Below, one piece after another: positions 41,717 to 51,054 of a stretch of DNA of 64,000 nucleotides. This DNA is from Acuticoccus sediminis (GTDB taxonomy: Bacteria > Pseudomonadota > Alphaproteobacteria > Rhizobiales > Amorphaceae). The notes under the pieces were generated by a model. The model saw only the letters and a program-made list of their open reading frames with translations. It was not told where the DNA came from and searched no databases. How positions within the stretch are numbered: the stretch's first letter is position 1; every line of letters begins with the position of its first letter. The translations under genes and the position numbers were made by a program. The stretch is taken from positions 682,001-746,000 of the forward strand of contig NZ_QHHQ01000001.1 of the NCBI RefSeq assembly GCF_003258595.1. The letters are read 5' to 3'.

Positions 41717-42202
41717 CCGCGGGGGGTGGAACGCCAGGTGCCGGAGTGAGAGCACGACAGGTACCATCTGTATCGCGACTTCGACGGAAACTGACAGCGT
41801 ATCGGCGATCCGACATCTCTGCGCCGCCTCGCAAGAGTGTCGTCACGGACGATCGAGAGCGTTCGCGAGATGACGAAAGATCGGGACGTCCCCCGCGCTT
41901 TTCGACCGCGGCGCAGAGCTGCACGACGCTCCGGTTGCTGGCTACACCACTGGATGCCTGAATTCTTTCGGAACAGCGAAGCAGGTAGTGCAGACGAGCG
42001 CGAGGCTGTCCGAGGGCCACCCAGCAAGAGGAATTGGCCCACGGTGGTCTGCTCCCCTGAAGTGTCCTCGGTGTGGAATGCTACCCTCCGAACACGCGCT
42101 CTATTCGCTCCTTCGAGGCGTCATCCCGTCGCGCGCTCGTGCAACCGGTGCGATCGATACGACGAGCGGTGTGCCGCGATACTCATGGCGGCGGTGGCGA
42201 GA
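41717..42202. other. Intergenic, no supported gene
   Basis: About 485 bases between the converging ends of the serine hydrolase and the autotransporter. Open frames exist on both strands but have no family character. No clear rho-independent terminator was seen. Confidence 0.45.
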
Positions 42203-45200
42203 TCAGAACCGCTTGGTCAGGCGCACCGTGCCGCTGTGGCTCCAGTAGTCGTCGCCGAAGGTACCGCCGTACTGGGCGCGGAGGTCGAAGCCCTTGGGCC
42301 CGGTCAGCGTCACGCCCGTCCCGAGGCGGCCGACGACGTCGGCGATCGGAATGGTGGTGTCGAAGGTGCCGGTGCCTGCGGGAGCTGCAACGAGCTCGGC
42401 CGTCGTCGTCCAGTCGTCCTCGGTGGAGAGGCTGAGCCCCGCCGTCGCGAACAGGCGGGCCTGCCACTCTTCGGCGAGGTCGACCCTGGCGCCGACCTCC
42501 ACCGCCGGGGTGGCGACAAAGGTCGTCTGGTCCTGGTCGCCGACCTTGAGGTTGTAGATGCCGGCGCCGTTTTCCGTGTAGCCGCTGGCGTTGGCGTAGA
42601 TGAGGTCGAGGTCGAGGAACGGACGGATGTAGGCGACTTCGGTGCCGGCCGTGTAGGCGAGGCGGGCGCGGGCCGACAGGGTGGTGATGTGGGACGCGCC
42701 CTCGGCCGTGCCGCTGAAGCCCGGCAGCGTAACCCGGCGGTCGACGTCGTAGCTGCCGTAGCTGCCGGCGACGCCGCCCGCGATGGTGAAGGCGCCGATC
42801 TCGTGCTTGACGGCGGCGGCGATATAGCCGGAGTCGCCGTCCGCCGTGGAAAGGCCGTCCGAGCTGTCGTAGTCGGAGCTGATGTAGCCGAACGCGACGC
42901 CCGCGAACCAGCTCGGCCGGATCTCGACCTGGCCGCCGCCGGCGAAGCCCCAGTCCGTCGCGTTGTAGCCGGGGTCGCCGCCCTGGCTCGCGGTCGCCGC
43001 GCCGAACTCGGCCCAGACGCAGCTGTTCTCCGAGACGATCGCTGTCCCGCCCGAGAAGGCCGGACAGCTCATCACGCGGTCGAGACGCCCCAGTGCGAGG
43101 CTCGACTGCGCCGCCGCGGCTGCCTGCGAGGCCCCCGGCGACAGCGACGACAGCGCCGCGGCGTAGGCGAGCCCGGCGTCGTCGGCGGCCGACATGTTGT
43201 CGATCACGGCGAGGAGCTCGGCATACCGGCCCGAACCGTTGTCGAAGATCCGGTCGAGGTGCGCGCCTACCCTCCGCTCGTTGCCGGACAGGCGGCCGAA
43301 CGCGTCGGCGAAGCGCGAGTCCTCGGCCGACACGGCGAGGGTGTCGCCGGTGCGGGACACGGCGTAGTCCACGGCCGGCGTGTCAATCGCGTCGAGAGTG
43401 TCCGTGATCGCGCCGTTCGCGGTGAAGACGGGGAGGGCGGAAGCCTTCACGAGCCGCGTCGGCGCGACGGCGATCCCGCCGGCGAGCTCGGCGTCGCCGT
43501 CGACCGTCAACCGCCCGGCGCGTCCGTTCGCGAAGTCTGCACCGAGGGCGATGACGCCGTCCGCGCCCTGAGTGAACCGGCCGGCGATGCGGGTCGCGGC
43601 GTCGATCCCCCCGTCGCCGACGACGAGGCGACCGTCGTTGACGATGTCGGCCTGGTAGAAGTCGGCACCGGTGAGTGTCGCGTCCGAGAGGTTGTTGACG
43701 GTGACTGCGCCGGGGCCGTTCGGGCTCGTCGTCGTCACGTTGCCGGAGATGGTGCCGCTATTGTTGACGGTGAGGGTTTCGCCGGAGCGGGCGCCGTCGG
43801 AGATGTACTGGATCGCATCGCCGCCGGAGGATGCGGCGATCGTGCTGCCGCTGTCGAGAAAGATGACGTTGACGTCGCCATCGAGGATCGCGACGCCCGC
43901 ACCACCGTCCGTGCCGCCCGTGATGTCGTCCTCGACGAACACCATCACCTGGGAGTTGCCGGAGGTGCCGCTGCTCTGGGCGAGGACGCCGTAGGAGCCG
44001 CTGCCGGTCGCCGAGACCGGGCCCTTCAGCTCAAGCTCGACACGGTTTCCGATGCCGCTGCCGCCGGACTCGCCCATCCGGATGCCGGCCGCGTCCTCCT
44101 GCAAGCCGCCGCCGCCGCCGACCGACTGGACGATGACCCCGTGCGCACTTTCGCCGGTGGTGGTGACCGCGGTGGAGATGATCGCGCCGATCTCGCCGCC
44201 GTCACCGTTGCCGCCGTTGGCCAGCCTCTCGATGTTGATGCCCTTGTTGCCGACGTCGCCGCCGATGCCGCCGCCGCCGCCGATCGACTGGACGACGATG
44301 CCGTGGGCGCCGCGACCTGAGGTCGTGATGCTGCCGCCGTTCAGCTCCAGCCCGACCTCGCCGCCGTTGGAGGCCGTGCCGCCGCTGCCGCCGACGTTGA
44401 CGCTGTTGGTGTTGCTGGCCGAACCGGAGCCGCCGATGCCGCCACCGCCGCCGATCGACTGCGCCACGAGGCCGAAGGCGCGGTTGCCCGTGGTGGTGAT
44501 GGTGGGCGTGAAATCGAGTCCGACCTTGCCGCCGCTGCCGGCCGCGCCGCCCCCGCCGCCGACGTTGATGTCGACCGACATGCCCGTGCCGCCCTCGGAT
44601 GCATTGGAGGTGCCGTTGCCGCCCATGCCGCCGCCGCCGCCGATCGATTGGGCGACGAGGCCGTGGGCGTCGGCGCCGGTGGTCGCGATCGCCACCGTGC
44701 CCTTGACCTCGACCCCCTTGCCGTCGCCGGCCGTCCCGCCTTTGCCGCCGACGCCGCTGCCGGCGCCGCCGCCAACGCCGATGTTGCTGGTCCCGCCGGC
44801 CGTGTCCGAGCCGTCGCCGCCCTGGCCGCCCCCAGCGCCGATCGACTGGAGCAGCACGCCATGCGCCATGTAGCCGGCCGTGGAGACCGTCGCGGTCGGG
44901 GCCGCAGCGTCGGGGGTGAAGACGACGTCGACCTTACCGGCGTCGCCGCCCGAGCCGCCCTTGCCGCCGACGCCCACGGTGATCTGCGGCGTCACGCCCG
45001 CGCCGGTCGTGGCGGCCGTGGCGCCGGTCCCGCCGCCGCCGCCGATCGACTGGGCCACGATGCCGTCGGACCAGTCGCCGGTCGTGGCGATGGCGCCGCC
45101 ATGGTCGAGCGTCACTGTGCCGCCTGCGCCGCCGTCACCGCCGCGCCCGCCGACGCTGACGGTGGGGTTGATGTCGATGAGCCTGTCCGGAAGGTCCTGC

Positions 45201-48200
45201 GGGTCGGCGAGGGCGATATCGCTGTCGCTGGTCGGCTTGGCGGAGCCGAGCGAGCCGGCAAGGCCCCCGCCGCCGCCGATCGACTGGATGAACAGCCCGT
45301 CGGCGTCGATGCCGCTGGTGGTGATGGCGCTGCCGGCCGTGGTGGCGATGTCCACGGCGCCGCCGTCACCACCGGCGCCGCCTCTCTGGCCGAGGTTGAC
45401 CGTCACGGTCGCGTAGAAGGCGGTCTCCTCACTCTCCTCCTCCTCGCCGCCTCCGGTGGAGAAGGCGCCGGAGAGCTGCACCTCGCTGCCCTGGACCGTG
45501 CCGCCGCCGCCGCCGACCGACTGCGCGACGACCCCGCGCGAGCCGTCGCCGGTCGTCTTGAGGATGCTGTCGGAGTAGAGCGTGACGCTCGTTGTGCCGC
45601 CATCTGCGCCGAGCGAATTCTTTCTGATCTCGAGGGCGCCGACGTCGAAGGTCGCGTCGAACGTGTAGTCGCCGAGATAGCTGCGCGTGCTGCTGGTCGG
45701 CAGGCCCGAGCTGCCGCCGCCGCCGCCGATCGACTGCGCCAGGATCGCGTTGGCGTACTGGCCGGCAGTGGTGATCGTCGTCGGGGTCGAGGATGGTGTC
45801 GCGCTGCCGACCGTCACGGACGTCTCGCCGCCGGTGCCGCCGTCGCCGCCCCGGCCTCCGAGCGCAGCGTTGACGGTGAGCTTGACGGTGCCGCCGATCA
45901 GCTCGTTCGTGGTGGTGCTGGCATCGCCACCGTGGCCGCCGCCGCCGCCGATCGACTGGGCGAGAATGCCGTGCGAGCCGGCGCCGTTGGTGAGGATCGT
46001 GGCGCCCTGGTCGAGCGTCGCGGCGACGGTGCCGCCGTGGCCGCCCGTGCCGCCCGCGCCGCCGAGCGAGGCTTGAAGGTTGGCGTTGAAGGTCTGCTCC
46101 GGATCGTCGGGGTCGACCGGAATGCCGGTTGTGAAGGCCTTCGCGGCAGCGGCGCCACCGATGCCGCCTCCGCCGCCGACCGACTGGATGAGGAGGCCGA
46201 TGGCGTCGTTCGCCGTCGCGTTGTCCTGTGCGGTCGCCGTCTTCACCGTCGTTCCGGACAGCGTCGCGGTGACCGCGCCGCCGTCGCCGCCACCGCCGCC
46301 TTTGCCGCCGAGGTCAAAGCCGATGGCGAGGAGGCCAACCGCCTTGGTGGTCGCCGAGCCGCCCAATCCGCCACCGCCGCCGACCGAATGCGCGAGGACG
46401 CCCGTGCCGCGGTTGTTTTCGGTGGTGATGGTGCCCTCGCCGAGCGTCACGGCGACGGAGCCACCGTCTCCGCCGGTCCCGCCTTTGCCGCCGATGCCCA
46501 ACTCGAAGAGCTTCAGTTGCGTCGTGCTCAGGGCGTCGCCGCCCGTGCCGCCGCCGCCGCCCACGGACTGCGCCGCGACGCCGACGGAGGCGTCGCCGGA
46601 GGTGGTGACGGAGAAGGCCGACGCGGGATTGATGTTGACGCTGCCGCCGTTGCCGCCGCCGCCGGCCTGTCCTCCGATTGCGGCGGAGCCTTCGCCGAGC
46701 ACGCCGCTGGAGAAGGCAGCGCCGCCGTTGCCGCCGCCGCCGCCCACCGAATGGGCGAGGAGGCCGTGCGAGAAGATGCCGTCGGTGGTGACGGTGCCGA
46801 TGTCGGTGATGTCGATCGTGCCGCCGTCGCCGCCGTCGCCGCCTCTGACCCCGAGCGTGTAGACGCCGGTGGTCTCGTCCGTGCTCGGCACGCTGACGGC
46901 GGTGCCGCCACCGCCGCCGACCGACTGCGCGTGGATGCCGATCGCCGCGGCGCCCGTCGCGCCGACGGTGCCGGTGTTGGAGATCGTGACCGTGCCCGGC
47001 GCGACGCCCGAGTCCGAGCCGCCCGTGGCGCCGATGGAGACATAGCCGTTTCCGACGCCCGCCAGGCCGCCGGCGCCGACGATGGACTGGGCGACGAGTC
47101 CGCTTGCACCGAGGCCGTTGGTGGTAACGCTGCCGGTGTTGTCGATCGTCACCGTGCCGCTTTGCCCGCCCACGCCGCCGGAGCCGCCGAGCGCGACGAG
47201 GGCGGTGGAGCTCACCCCGCCCGCGCCGCCGCCGCCGCCGATCGACTGGGCGAGAATGCCGCTCGCCATCACGCCCTGCGCCGCGATGTCACCGGCGTTG
47301 GTGACGGTGACGTCGTCGCCTTCGCCCCCTTTGCCGCCGGCCCCGGCGGGTCCGCCGAAGAGGCCGCTGATGCTGCCGCCGGTCCCGCCGCCGCCGCCGA
47401 TCGACTGGGCGACGATGCCGTAGCCGTAGGGCACCGGCTCGCGGATGTCGCGCGTGCCGTCGGTCGAGATCGAGCCGCTGTAGACCTCGACGCTGACGGT
47501 GCCGCCGTTGCCGCCGGCGCCGGCGCCGCCCGCTTGGCCGAACACGATGTTGCCGTCGCTGCCGTCGCCACCGTAATTGCCGATCGACTGGGCGACGATG
47601 CCGCGCCCCGAATCGTGCCCGGCCGAGGAGGCTTCGGCGCGGATGCCCTGGTCCGTGCCGGGACTGATGCCGATGGTGATCGCGCCGCCGTTGCCGCCGA
47701 TGCCGCCGGTGGAGTCCTGCGCATCCTTGAGGCCCGCACCGCCGAGGCCACCGGTGCTCAAGGCGAAGATCGCGTCCACCGCCGTGCCGACAGCGTGGAC
47801 CGGGGTGCCGCTTTCGTCGTCCTGCAGCAGGATGTCGATATCGACATTGCCGCCGTCGCCGCCGACGCCGCCCGGCACGTGGCTCTGGCCGACGCCGCCG
47901 GTGCCGCCGGCGGATTGGCCGGAGATCGCCGCGCTCTGGTAATAGGAGGCCGCGGTGCCGGTCTGCTGCGCCGAAACCGTCCCGTTCAGCGTGAGGGAGA
48001 CGTCACCGCCGACGCCGCCGTTGCCGCCCGAGTCGAATTTGTCGAGCGGGCCGACGTTGTAGGACCAGCCGCCATTGCCGCCGACGCTCTGGAGGTCCAC
48101 CGCCCGGACCGCGCCGCCCCCGGTCGACTGGCCGACCACCGACGTGGTGCCGTCCATGGTGAAGTCGACCGCGCCGCCGCTGCCGCCAAGGCTCGTGCCG

Positions 48201-49048
48201 CCACCGCCCTGCGTCTCGCCGTTCGAGGAGTTGTAGTCGTCGGGCCCGTTGCCGCCGACCGAGTGGGCGCGCAATCCCATGACGCTGGGGGCGAGGAAGG
48301 GCACATCCGCACTGCCGATGGTGATGTCGCCGGTCGTGCCCGACACCAAGCCGCCATTGCCGCCCGCACCACCCAGAGGCGTGAAGGTGCCCCCCTGGTT
48401 GCCCCGCCCGCCCTGTCCGCCCTGGGACAGGAGATCGATGACGTACGCGTCCACCACGGTCTGGGGGCCGGACACCGTAGCGAGGATCGAGGCGGACGTG
48501 TTCCGGCCGTTGAAGGAGACCAACCCCGCGTCGCCGCCGGCTCCGCCGTTGCTCTTGTTGTTCTGGTTGTCGTCGTTGCCGTTGCCGCCGCGGGAGACGA
48601 TCAGGATCGCCGATGCGCGGTCGCCAGCGGCCGTATCGGCCTGCTGATACGTGACCTGCGTGGAGGCGGGAGGTTCGATGGTGAGATTGCCGCCCGCTCC
48701 GCCGGACGAAGACTGACCATCGGTCGACCCTTCGCCCCCTTCCGAGGTGACGAACAAGCCGACGTCAGAGTAGGGGTAGACGACATCGAGGTTCGAATCG
48801 ACATAGACCGTGAGGCTTTCACCGGCCCCTCCGTCGGTGCTCCCCGATCCAGCGGTGCCGGTGCTCTGATGCCCGAACGGCTGGTCGCTCGTCGCGCCGT
48901 CGGAGAACGTGCACACCCCGTTCGAGACGGTGCAGTCGATCGCCTGCGCCGCAGCCGGCGCGCCGGCGATGACCGGCGCCAACGAGGTCAGCACAGTCGT
49001 CAGCATCAGGCGCCGATTGAACGAAAGTAAGGAACCCGAGGCACGCAT
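42203..49048 (-). CDS. Giant glycine-rich autotransporter (type Va) with QSIGGGGG repeats
   Basis: A 2281-residue protein. ATG at 49048 has AGGA 8 bases upstream and opens a signal peptide (LMLTTVLTSLAPVIAGAPAA, cleavage near AQA). The passenger (~40-1950) is Gly/Ala/Thr/Ser-rich and contains about 19 copies of (A/L)-Q/H-S-(I/V)-GGGGG-x-GG separated by ~70-100 residues of variable beta-strand sequence, ending in a region with TVNNSGTISGNVTTTSPNGP. The last ~270 residues are an autotransporter beta-barrel (WAEFGAATASQGGDPGYNAT, ARLAYTAGTEVAYIRPFLDL) with terminal aromatic RLTKRF. Such proteins self-insert in the outer membrane and expose the passenger; role probably adhesion or aggregation (inference). 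Confidence 0.93.
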   Translation of the reverse strand: MRASGSLLSFNRRLMLTTVLTSLAPVIAGAPAAAQAIDCTVSNGVCTFSDGATSDQPFGHQSTGTAGSGSTDGGAGESLTVYVDSNLDVVYPYSDVGLFVTSEGGEGSTDGQSSSGGAGGNLTIEPPASTQVTYQQADTAAGDRASAILIVSRGGNGNDDNQNNKSNGGAGGDAGLVSFNGRNTSASILATVSGPQTVVDAYVIDLLSQGGQGGRGNQGGTFTPLGGAGGNGGLVSGTTGDITIGSADVPFLAPSVMGLRAHSVGGNGPDDYNSSNGETQGGGGTSLGGSGGAVDFTMDGTTSVVGQSTGGGAVRAVDLQSVGGNGGWSYNVGPLDKFDSGGNGGVGGDVSLTLNGTVSAQQTGTAASYYQSAAISGQSAGGTGGVGQSHVPGGVGGDGGNVDIDILLQDDESGTPVHAVGTAVDAIFALSTGGLGGAGLKDAQDSTGGIGGNGGAITIGISPGTDQGIRAEASSAGHDSGRGIVAQSIGNYGGDGSDGNIVFGQAGGAGAGGNGGTVSVEVYSGSISTDGTRDIREPVPYGYGIVAQSIGGGGGTGGSISGLFGGPAGAGGKGGEGDDVTVTNAGDIAAQGVMASGILAQSIGGGGGAGGVSSTALVALGGSGGVGGQSGTVTIDNTGSVTTNGLGASGLVAQSIVGAGGLAGVGNGYVSIGATGGSDSGVAPGTVTISNTGTVGATGAAAIGIHAQSVGGGGGTAVSVPSTDETTGVYTLGVRGGDGGDGGTIDITDIGTVTTDGIFSHGLLAHSVGGGGGNGGAAFSSGVLGEGSAAIGGQAGGGGNGGSVNINPASAFSVTTSGDASVGVAAQSVGGGGGTGGDALSTTQLKLFELGIGGKGGTGGDGGSVAVTLGEGTITTENNRGTGVLAHSVGGGGGLGGSATTKAVGLLAIGFDLGGKGGGGGDGGAVTATLSGTTVKTATAQDNATANDAIGLLIQSVGGGGGIGGAAAAKAFTTGIPVDPDDPEQTFNANLQASLGGAGGTGGHGGTVAATLDQGATILTNGAGSHGILAQSIGGGGGHGGDASTTTNELIGGTVKLTVNAALGGRGGDGGTGGETSVTVGSATPSSTPTTITTAGQYANAILAQSIGGGGGSSGLPTSSTRSYLGDYTFDATFDVGALEIRKNSLGADGGTTSVTLYSDSILKTTGDGSRGVVAQSVGGGGGTVQGSEVQLSGAFSTGGGEEEESEETAFYATVTVNLGQRGGAGGDGGAVDIATTAGSAITTSGIDADGLFIQSIGGGGGLAGSLGSAKPTSDSDIALADPQDLPDRLIDINPTVSVGGRGGDGGAGGTVTLDHGGAIATTGDWSDGIVAQSIGGGGGTGATAATTGAGVTPQITVGVGGKGGSGGDAGKVDVVFTPDAAAPTATVSTAGYMAHGVLLQSIGAGGGQGGDGSDTAGGTSNIGVGGGAGSGVGGKGGTAGDGKGVEVKGTVAIATTGADAHGLVAQSIGGGGGMGGNGTSNASEGGTGMSVDINVGGGGGAAGSGGKVGLDFTPTITTTGNRAFGLVAQSIGGGGGIGGSGSASNTNSVNVGGSGGTASNGGEVGLELNGGSITTSGRGAHGIVVQSIGGGGGIGGDVGNKGINIERLANGGNGDGGEIGAIISTAVTTTGESAHGVIVQSVGGGGGLQEDAAGIRMGESGGSGIGNRVELELKGPVSATGSGSYGVLAQSSGTSGNSQVMVFVEDDITGGTDGGAGVAILDGDVNVIFLDSGSTIAASSGGDAIQYISDGARSGETLTVNNSGTISGNVTTTSPNGPGAVTVNNLSDATLTGADFYQADIVNDGRLVVGDGGIDAATRIAGRFTQGADGVIALGADFANGRAGRLTVDGDAELAGGIAVAPTRLVKASALPVFTANGAITDTLDAIDTPAVDYAVSRTGDTLAVSAEDSRFADAFGRLSGNERRVGAHLDRIFDNGSGRYAELLAVIDNMSAADDAGLAYAAALSSLSPGASQAAAAAQSSLALGRLDRVMSCPAFSGGTAIVSENSCVWAEFGAATASQGGDPGYNATDWGFAGGGQVEIRPSWFAGVAFGYISSDYDSSDGLSTADGDSGYIAAAVKHEIGAFTIAGGVAGSYGSYDVDRRVTLPGFSGTAEGASHITTLSARARLAYTAGTEVAYIRPFLDLDLIYANASGYTENGAGIYNLKVGDQDQTTFVATPAVEVGARVDLAEEWQARLFATAGLSLSTEDDWTTTAELVAAPAGTGTFDTTIPIADVVGRLGTGVTLTGPKGFDLRAQYGGTFGDDYWSHSGTVRLTKRF
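44100..47600 (-). repeat. QS(I/V)GGGGGxGG-coding repeat array in the autotransporter passenger
   Basis: About 19 degenerate repeats, each coding for (V/L)-A-(Q/H)-S-(I/V)-G-G-G-G-G-x-G-G, read as clusters of GCCGCCGCC on the plus strand followed by GAC(T/C)G. Spacing between copies is roughly 180-320 bases. Some units are altered (QSIGNYGGDG near 47580, QSIVGAGG near 47070, QSIGAGGG near 44830). The codon-level similarity makes this a potential recombination substrate. Confidence 0.85.
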
Positions 49049-49116
49049 AAATCTAATCCTAATTCGGCCGGAACAGTGGCCGTCGCGGGTCCCGGAAACA
49101 AAATTACGATTACTCG

Positions 49117-49167
49117 TTAGCGGCTTGTCGGTGCCAATGGCTTGGTGACGTGTCGCATCTCCGCCAC
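49117..49167 (-). promoter_or_regulatory. Possible leader peptide upstream of the autotransporter
   Basis: A strong Shine-Dalgarno AAAGGAGG (complement of 49171-49178) precedes GTG at 49167 (3 bases) and ATG at 49158 (12 bases), opening a short frame (MRHVTKPLAPTSR from the ATG) that stops at TAA 49117-49119, 68 bases before the autotransporter ATG. The SD is better than that of the autotransporter itself. It may be a translated leader or a leftover; unproven. The remainder of 49049-49384 shows no gene and should hold the promoter. Confidence 0.3.
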
Positions 49168-49386
49168 AAACCTCCTTTCGCGAATACACTTTTAAGCAAT
49201 TTTCGTTCGTGTCGAGGGCGAAGCCGCTCGTACAAAAGTAGGCATCGCCGTCGAGCACAGGCGGGGCGACGATTCCGGCAACGGTGAGACCGGCGACGCA
49301 CGTGGTGGTCCTCGAGCCGTGGGGTGGACGCCGCCGGTGCACCGTCGATGCAACGCCGCAGCGCGAGAAGCGGTATCGGCAGGGCG

Positions 49387-49440
49387 ACGCATGAACGTCG
49401 GCTCCCCTCGCCAACTCAATCCGACCGAGGGTCACATCCC
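49387..49440 (+). repeat. Short diverged repeat of the 33.57 kb ORF start
   Basis: GCATGAACGTCGGCTC and, after a diverged stretch, AATCCGACCGAGGGTCACAT match positions 33567-33617. In the first copy ~380 bases follow before the small-protein gene; here they are deleted and the small-protein fragment follows directly. Confidence 0.55.
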
Positions 49441-49580
49441 CGCACCTCCAGCGGGTCTCGTTCTTTGAACATTTTGGACAGCGTGGGCGCTGCGTCGCCT
49501 TCGGCGATTGTCCGGTCAGATGCGACGGTCTTGGCAGCGGATACCGCCTCTCTGTCCGCCGGAAATGTGGTGTTCGGCAT
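49416..49580 (-). pseudogene. Small unknown protein of the duplicated module (copy 2), truncated
   Basis: ATG at 49580 opens MPNTTFPADREAVSAAKTVA and SDRTIAEGDAAPTLSKMFKE, closely similar to the product of the frame at 33823-34176 (AVPTAKTIACDRTVAESDVA, PTLSN). It then diverges and stops at 49416, lacking the acidic C-terminal half. It faces an XRE-type remnant on the plus strand exactly as in copy 1. Family unknown. Confidence 0.5.
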
Positions 49581-49715
49581 CGATTGCTCTCCAGTGCACT
49601 GTGTGTGATGCCTCAAGGATGCTTCGATGCCGTGGGTATCGTCAGTGCCCGAGGTATCACTTTGGTGCTGAGACGGTCGCTGCGCGGTGCTGGAGCAATC
49701 GCCGCGCAACCACGT

Positions 49716-49823
49716 ACGATTGAGGCCCTCCGGTCTGCTCTGGAAGAAGCAGGTGTGAAGTTCATTCCGGAGAATGGGGGCGGCGCTGGAGTGAGGCCGA
49801 GAGAGGGTACAACAGACGACTGA
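49716..49823 (+). pseudogene. C-terminal remnant of an XRE-family regulator (copy 2)
   Basis: Encodes TIEALRSALEEAGVKFIPEN and GGGAGVRPREG before TGA at 49821, the typical C-terminus of ~75-residue HTH_3 regulators (ALE-AGVEFIPENGGG-GVRLR). The helix-turn-helix itself cannot be read upstream in any frame. It stands in the same relation to the minus-strand small-protein fragment as the XRE gene at 34233-34481. Confidence 0.6.
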
Positions 49824-49928
49824 GATGGTAGTGACAGGCGCCATCGCCTTGGCTTGACGAACAGGCGCTCGAGAAGGAGCGCCCCCAGCGAAGCCATCAC
49901 GCGCATAGACCCTATTGGCCAAGACAAG

Positions 49929-50720
49929 ATGACTAAACTGACGTTCCGGAAGTATCGGAGTTCCCTGCATTTGCGGGCAAACGCCATCCCAGTTGCTATC
50001 ATCGCCGCGGTGATGCTCACGGCCGGGTTCTTGGTATTGGAATACGATGTACTCGCACACTTTAGAGAGCGTTCAGCGGACGTCCTGTTCTTGGAGATCG
50101 AAGAGGCGCTGATCCTGGCCGCCATCTTGATCGGCGGGATGTTCATCGTGTGGTATCGGCGCAGCCGCGCCTATCGGACTGAGCTGGAACGACGCCTCAA
50201 GGCGGAAATCGAGGCTCGCCGGGCGCTGGAACTCGCGCTACTCGATCCACTCACCGGTTTGGCGAATCGACGCCATTTCGAAGAGATCTTCCACGCGGCG
50301 GCTGAGCGCGGGTTGATCACCAAGCATGCGCTCATCCTCCTCGATCTGAATGACTTCAAGCCGGTGAACGATGTCTACGGCCATCCGATCGGAGACGAGG
50401 TGCTGAGGGTGATCTCGATGCGCCTGAACAACGCCGTCAAGCAAAACGATCTCGTTTCTCGATTGGGCGGCGACGAGTTCTCGGTGATCGTGTTCGAGGT
50501 CCATTCCGCCGAGGCCGCGTCGGAGGTTGCTCAGCGCCTGATGGAAATCGTGGCGGAGCCGGTCGCCGTTTCGGGCAAGCTGTTGAACGTCTCCGCGAGC
50601 ATTGGCTACACGCTGTTTCCGAACGAGGGGCAGTCGCCGCCAGAGATCTACGCTCGCGCGGATCAGGCGCTTTATGTGGCGAAGACGAACAAGCACGAGC
50701 GCAGGGCGATCCACCGCTAG
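49929..50720 (+). CDS. Membrane-bound GGDEF diguanylate cyclase
   Basis: A 263-residue protein with two membrane helices (IPVAIIAAVMLTAGFLVLEY and EALILAAILIGGMFIVWYRR) enclosing a short periplasmic segment, a linker helix, and a GGDEF domain (residues ~100-263): DPLTGLANRRHFEE, ILLDLNDFKPVNDVYGHPIG and SRLGGDEFSVIV. The active-site GGDEF is intact, so it should make cyclic di-GMP from GTP. No I-site RxxD is seen at the usual place before GGDEF (it reads DLVSRLGGDEF), so product inhibition may be absent. It lies next to the autotransporter, a common type of c-di-GMP-controlled adhesin (inference). Confidence 0.92.
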   Translation: MTKLTFRKYRSSLHLRANAIPVAIIAAVMLTAGFLVLEYDVLAHFRERSADVLFLEIEEALILAAILIGGMFIVWYRRSRAYRTELERRLKAEIEARRALELALLDPLTGLANRRHFEEIFHAAAERGLITKHALILLDLNDFKPVNDVYGHPIGDEVLRVISMRLNNAVKQNDLVSRLGGDEFSVIVFEVHSAEAASEVAQRLMEIVAEPVAVSGKLLNVSASIGYTLFPNEGQSPPEIYARADQALYVAKTNKHERRAIHR

Positions 50721-50775
50721 GGCTCTTTGTGCGGCTAGGCTGCCATTTCACTATCTGAGACCTCGAGAGCCGCTC

Positions 50776-50922
50776 ATGCGAAGTGCGTTTCCACCACTCG
50801 TCCTGGCCTTCGCCGTTGCGATGGTCATTTCCAGCCTGCTTCCCACTCATGCGAGATCCGAGCGCGGACAAGAACCGAAACCGTCTGATTTTGCGGAATG
50901 TCGTCCCCGGGCAGCCACGTAG
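50776..50922 (+). CDS. Possible small secreted peptide
   Basis: A 48-codon frame beginning MRSAFPPLVLAFAVAMVISS followed by LLPTHARSERGQEP; the first ~27 residues look like a signal peptide with an AxA-like end (THARS). There is no homology I recognise and no strong ribosome site. It could be a real small periplasmic protein, a truncated gene or chance. Confidence 0.3.
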   Translation: MRSAFPPLVLAFAVAMVISSLLPTHARSERGQEPKPSDFAECRPRAAT

Positions 50923-51054
50923 TCCACCGGCGGGACACCTCGGCCGTTCGCCTGTGGCTGTGAAAGCTCAATCGGGACGCTGTTGACAGCCTCGAAACTG
51001 CCGTCCGACACGACCCGCTTTTGTCCATCGGCGGAAAAGGGTATCCGTCATCGG

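Noticed and set aside
41837-44320. An 827-codon plus-strand open frame opposite the autotransporter barrel
   Set aside because: Same compositional artefact; the minus-strand beta-barrel with terminal RLTKRF is unmistakable.
44648-49030. A 1460-codon open frame on the plus strand, opposite the autotransporter
   Set aside because: It is the complement of Gly-rich GGC/GGT codons; low stop frequency follows from the GC-rich repeat composition. It has no start context, no domain character, and the minus strand has signal peptide, repeats and barrel.
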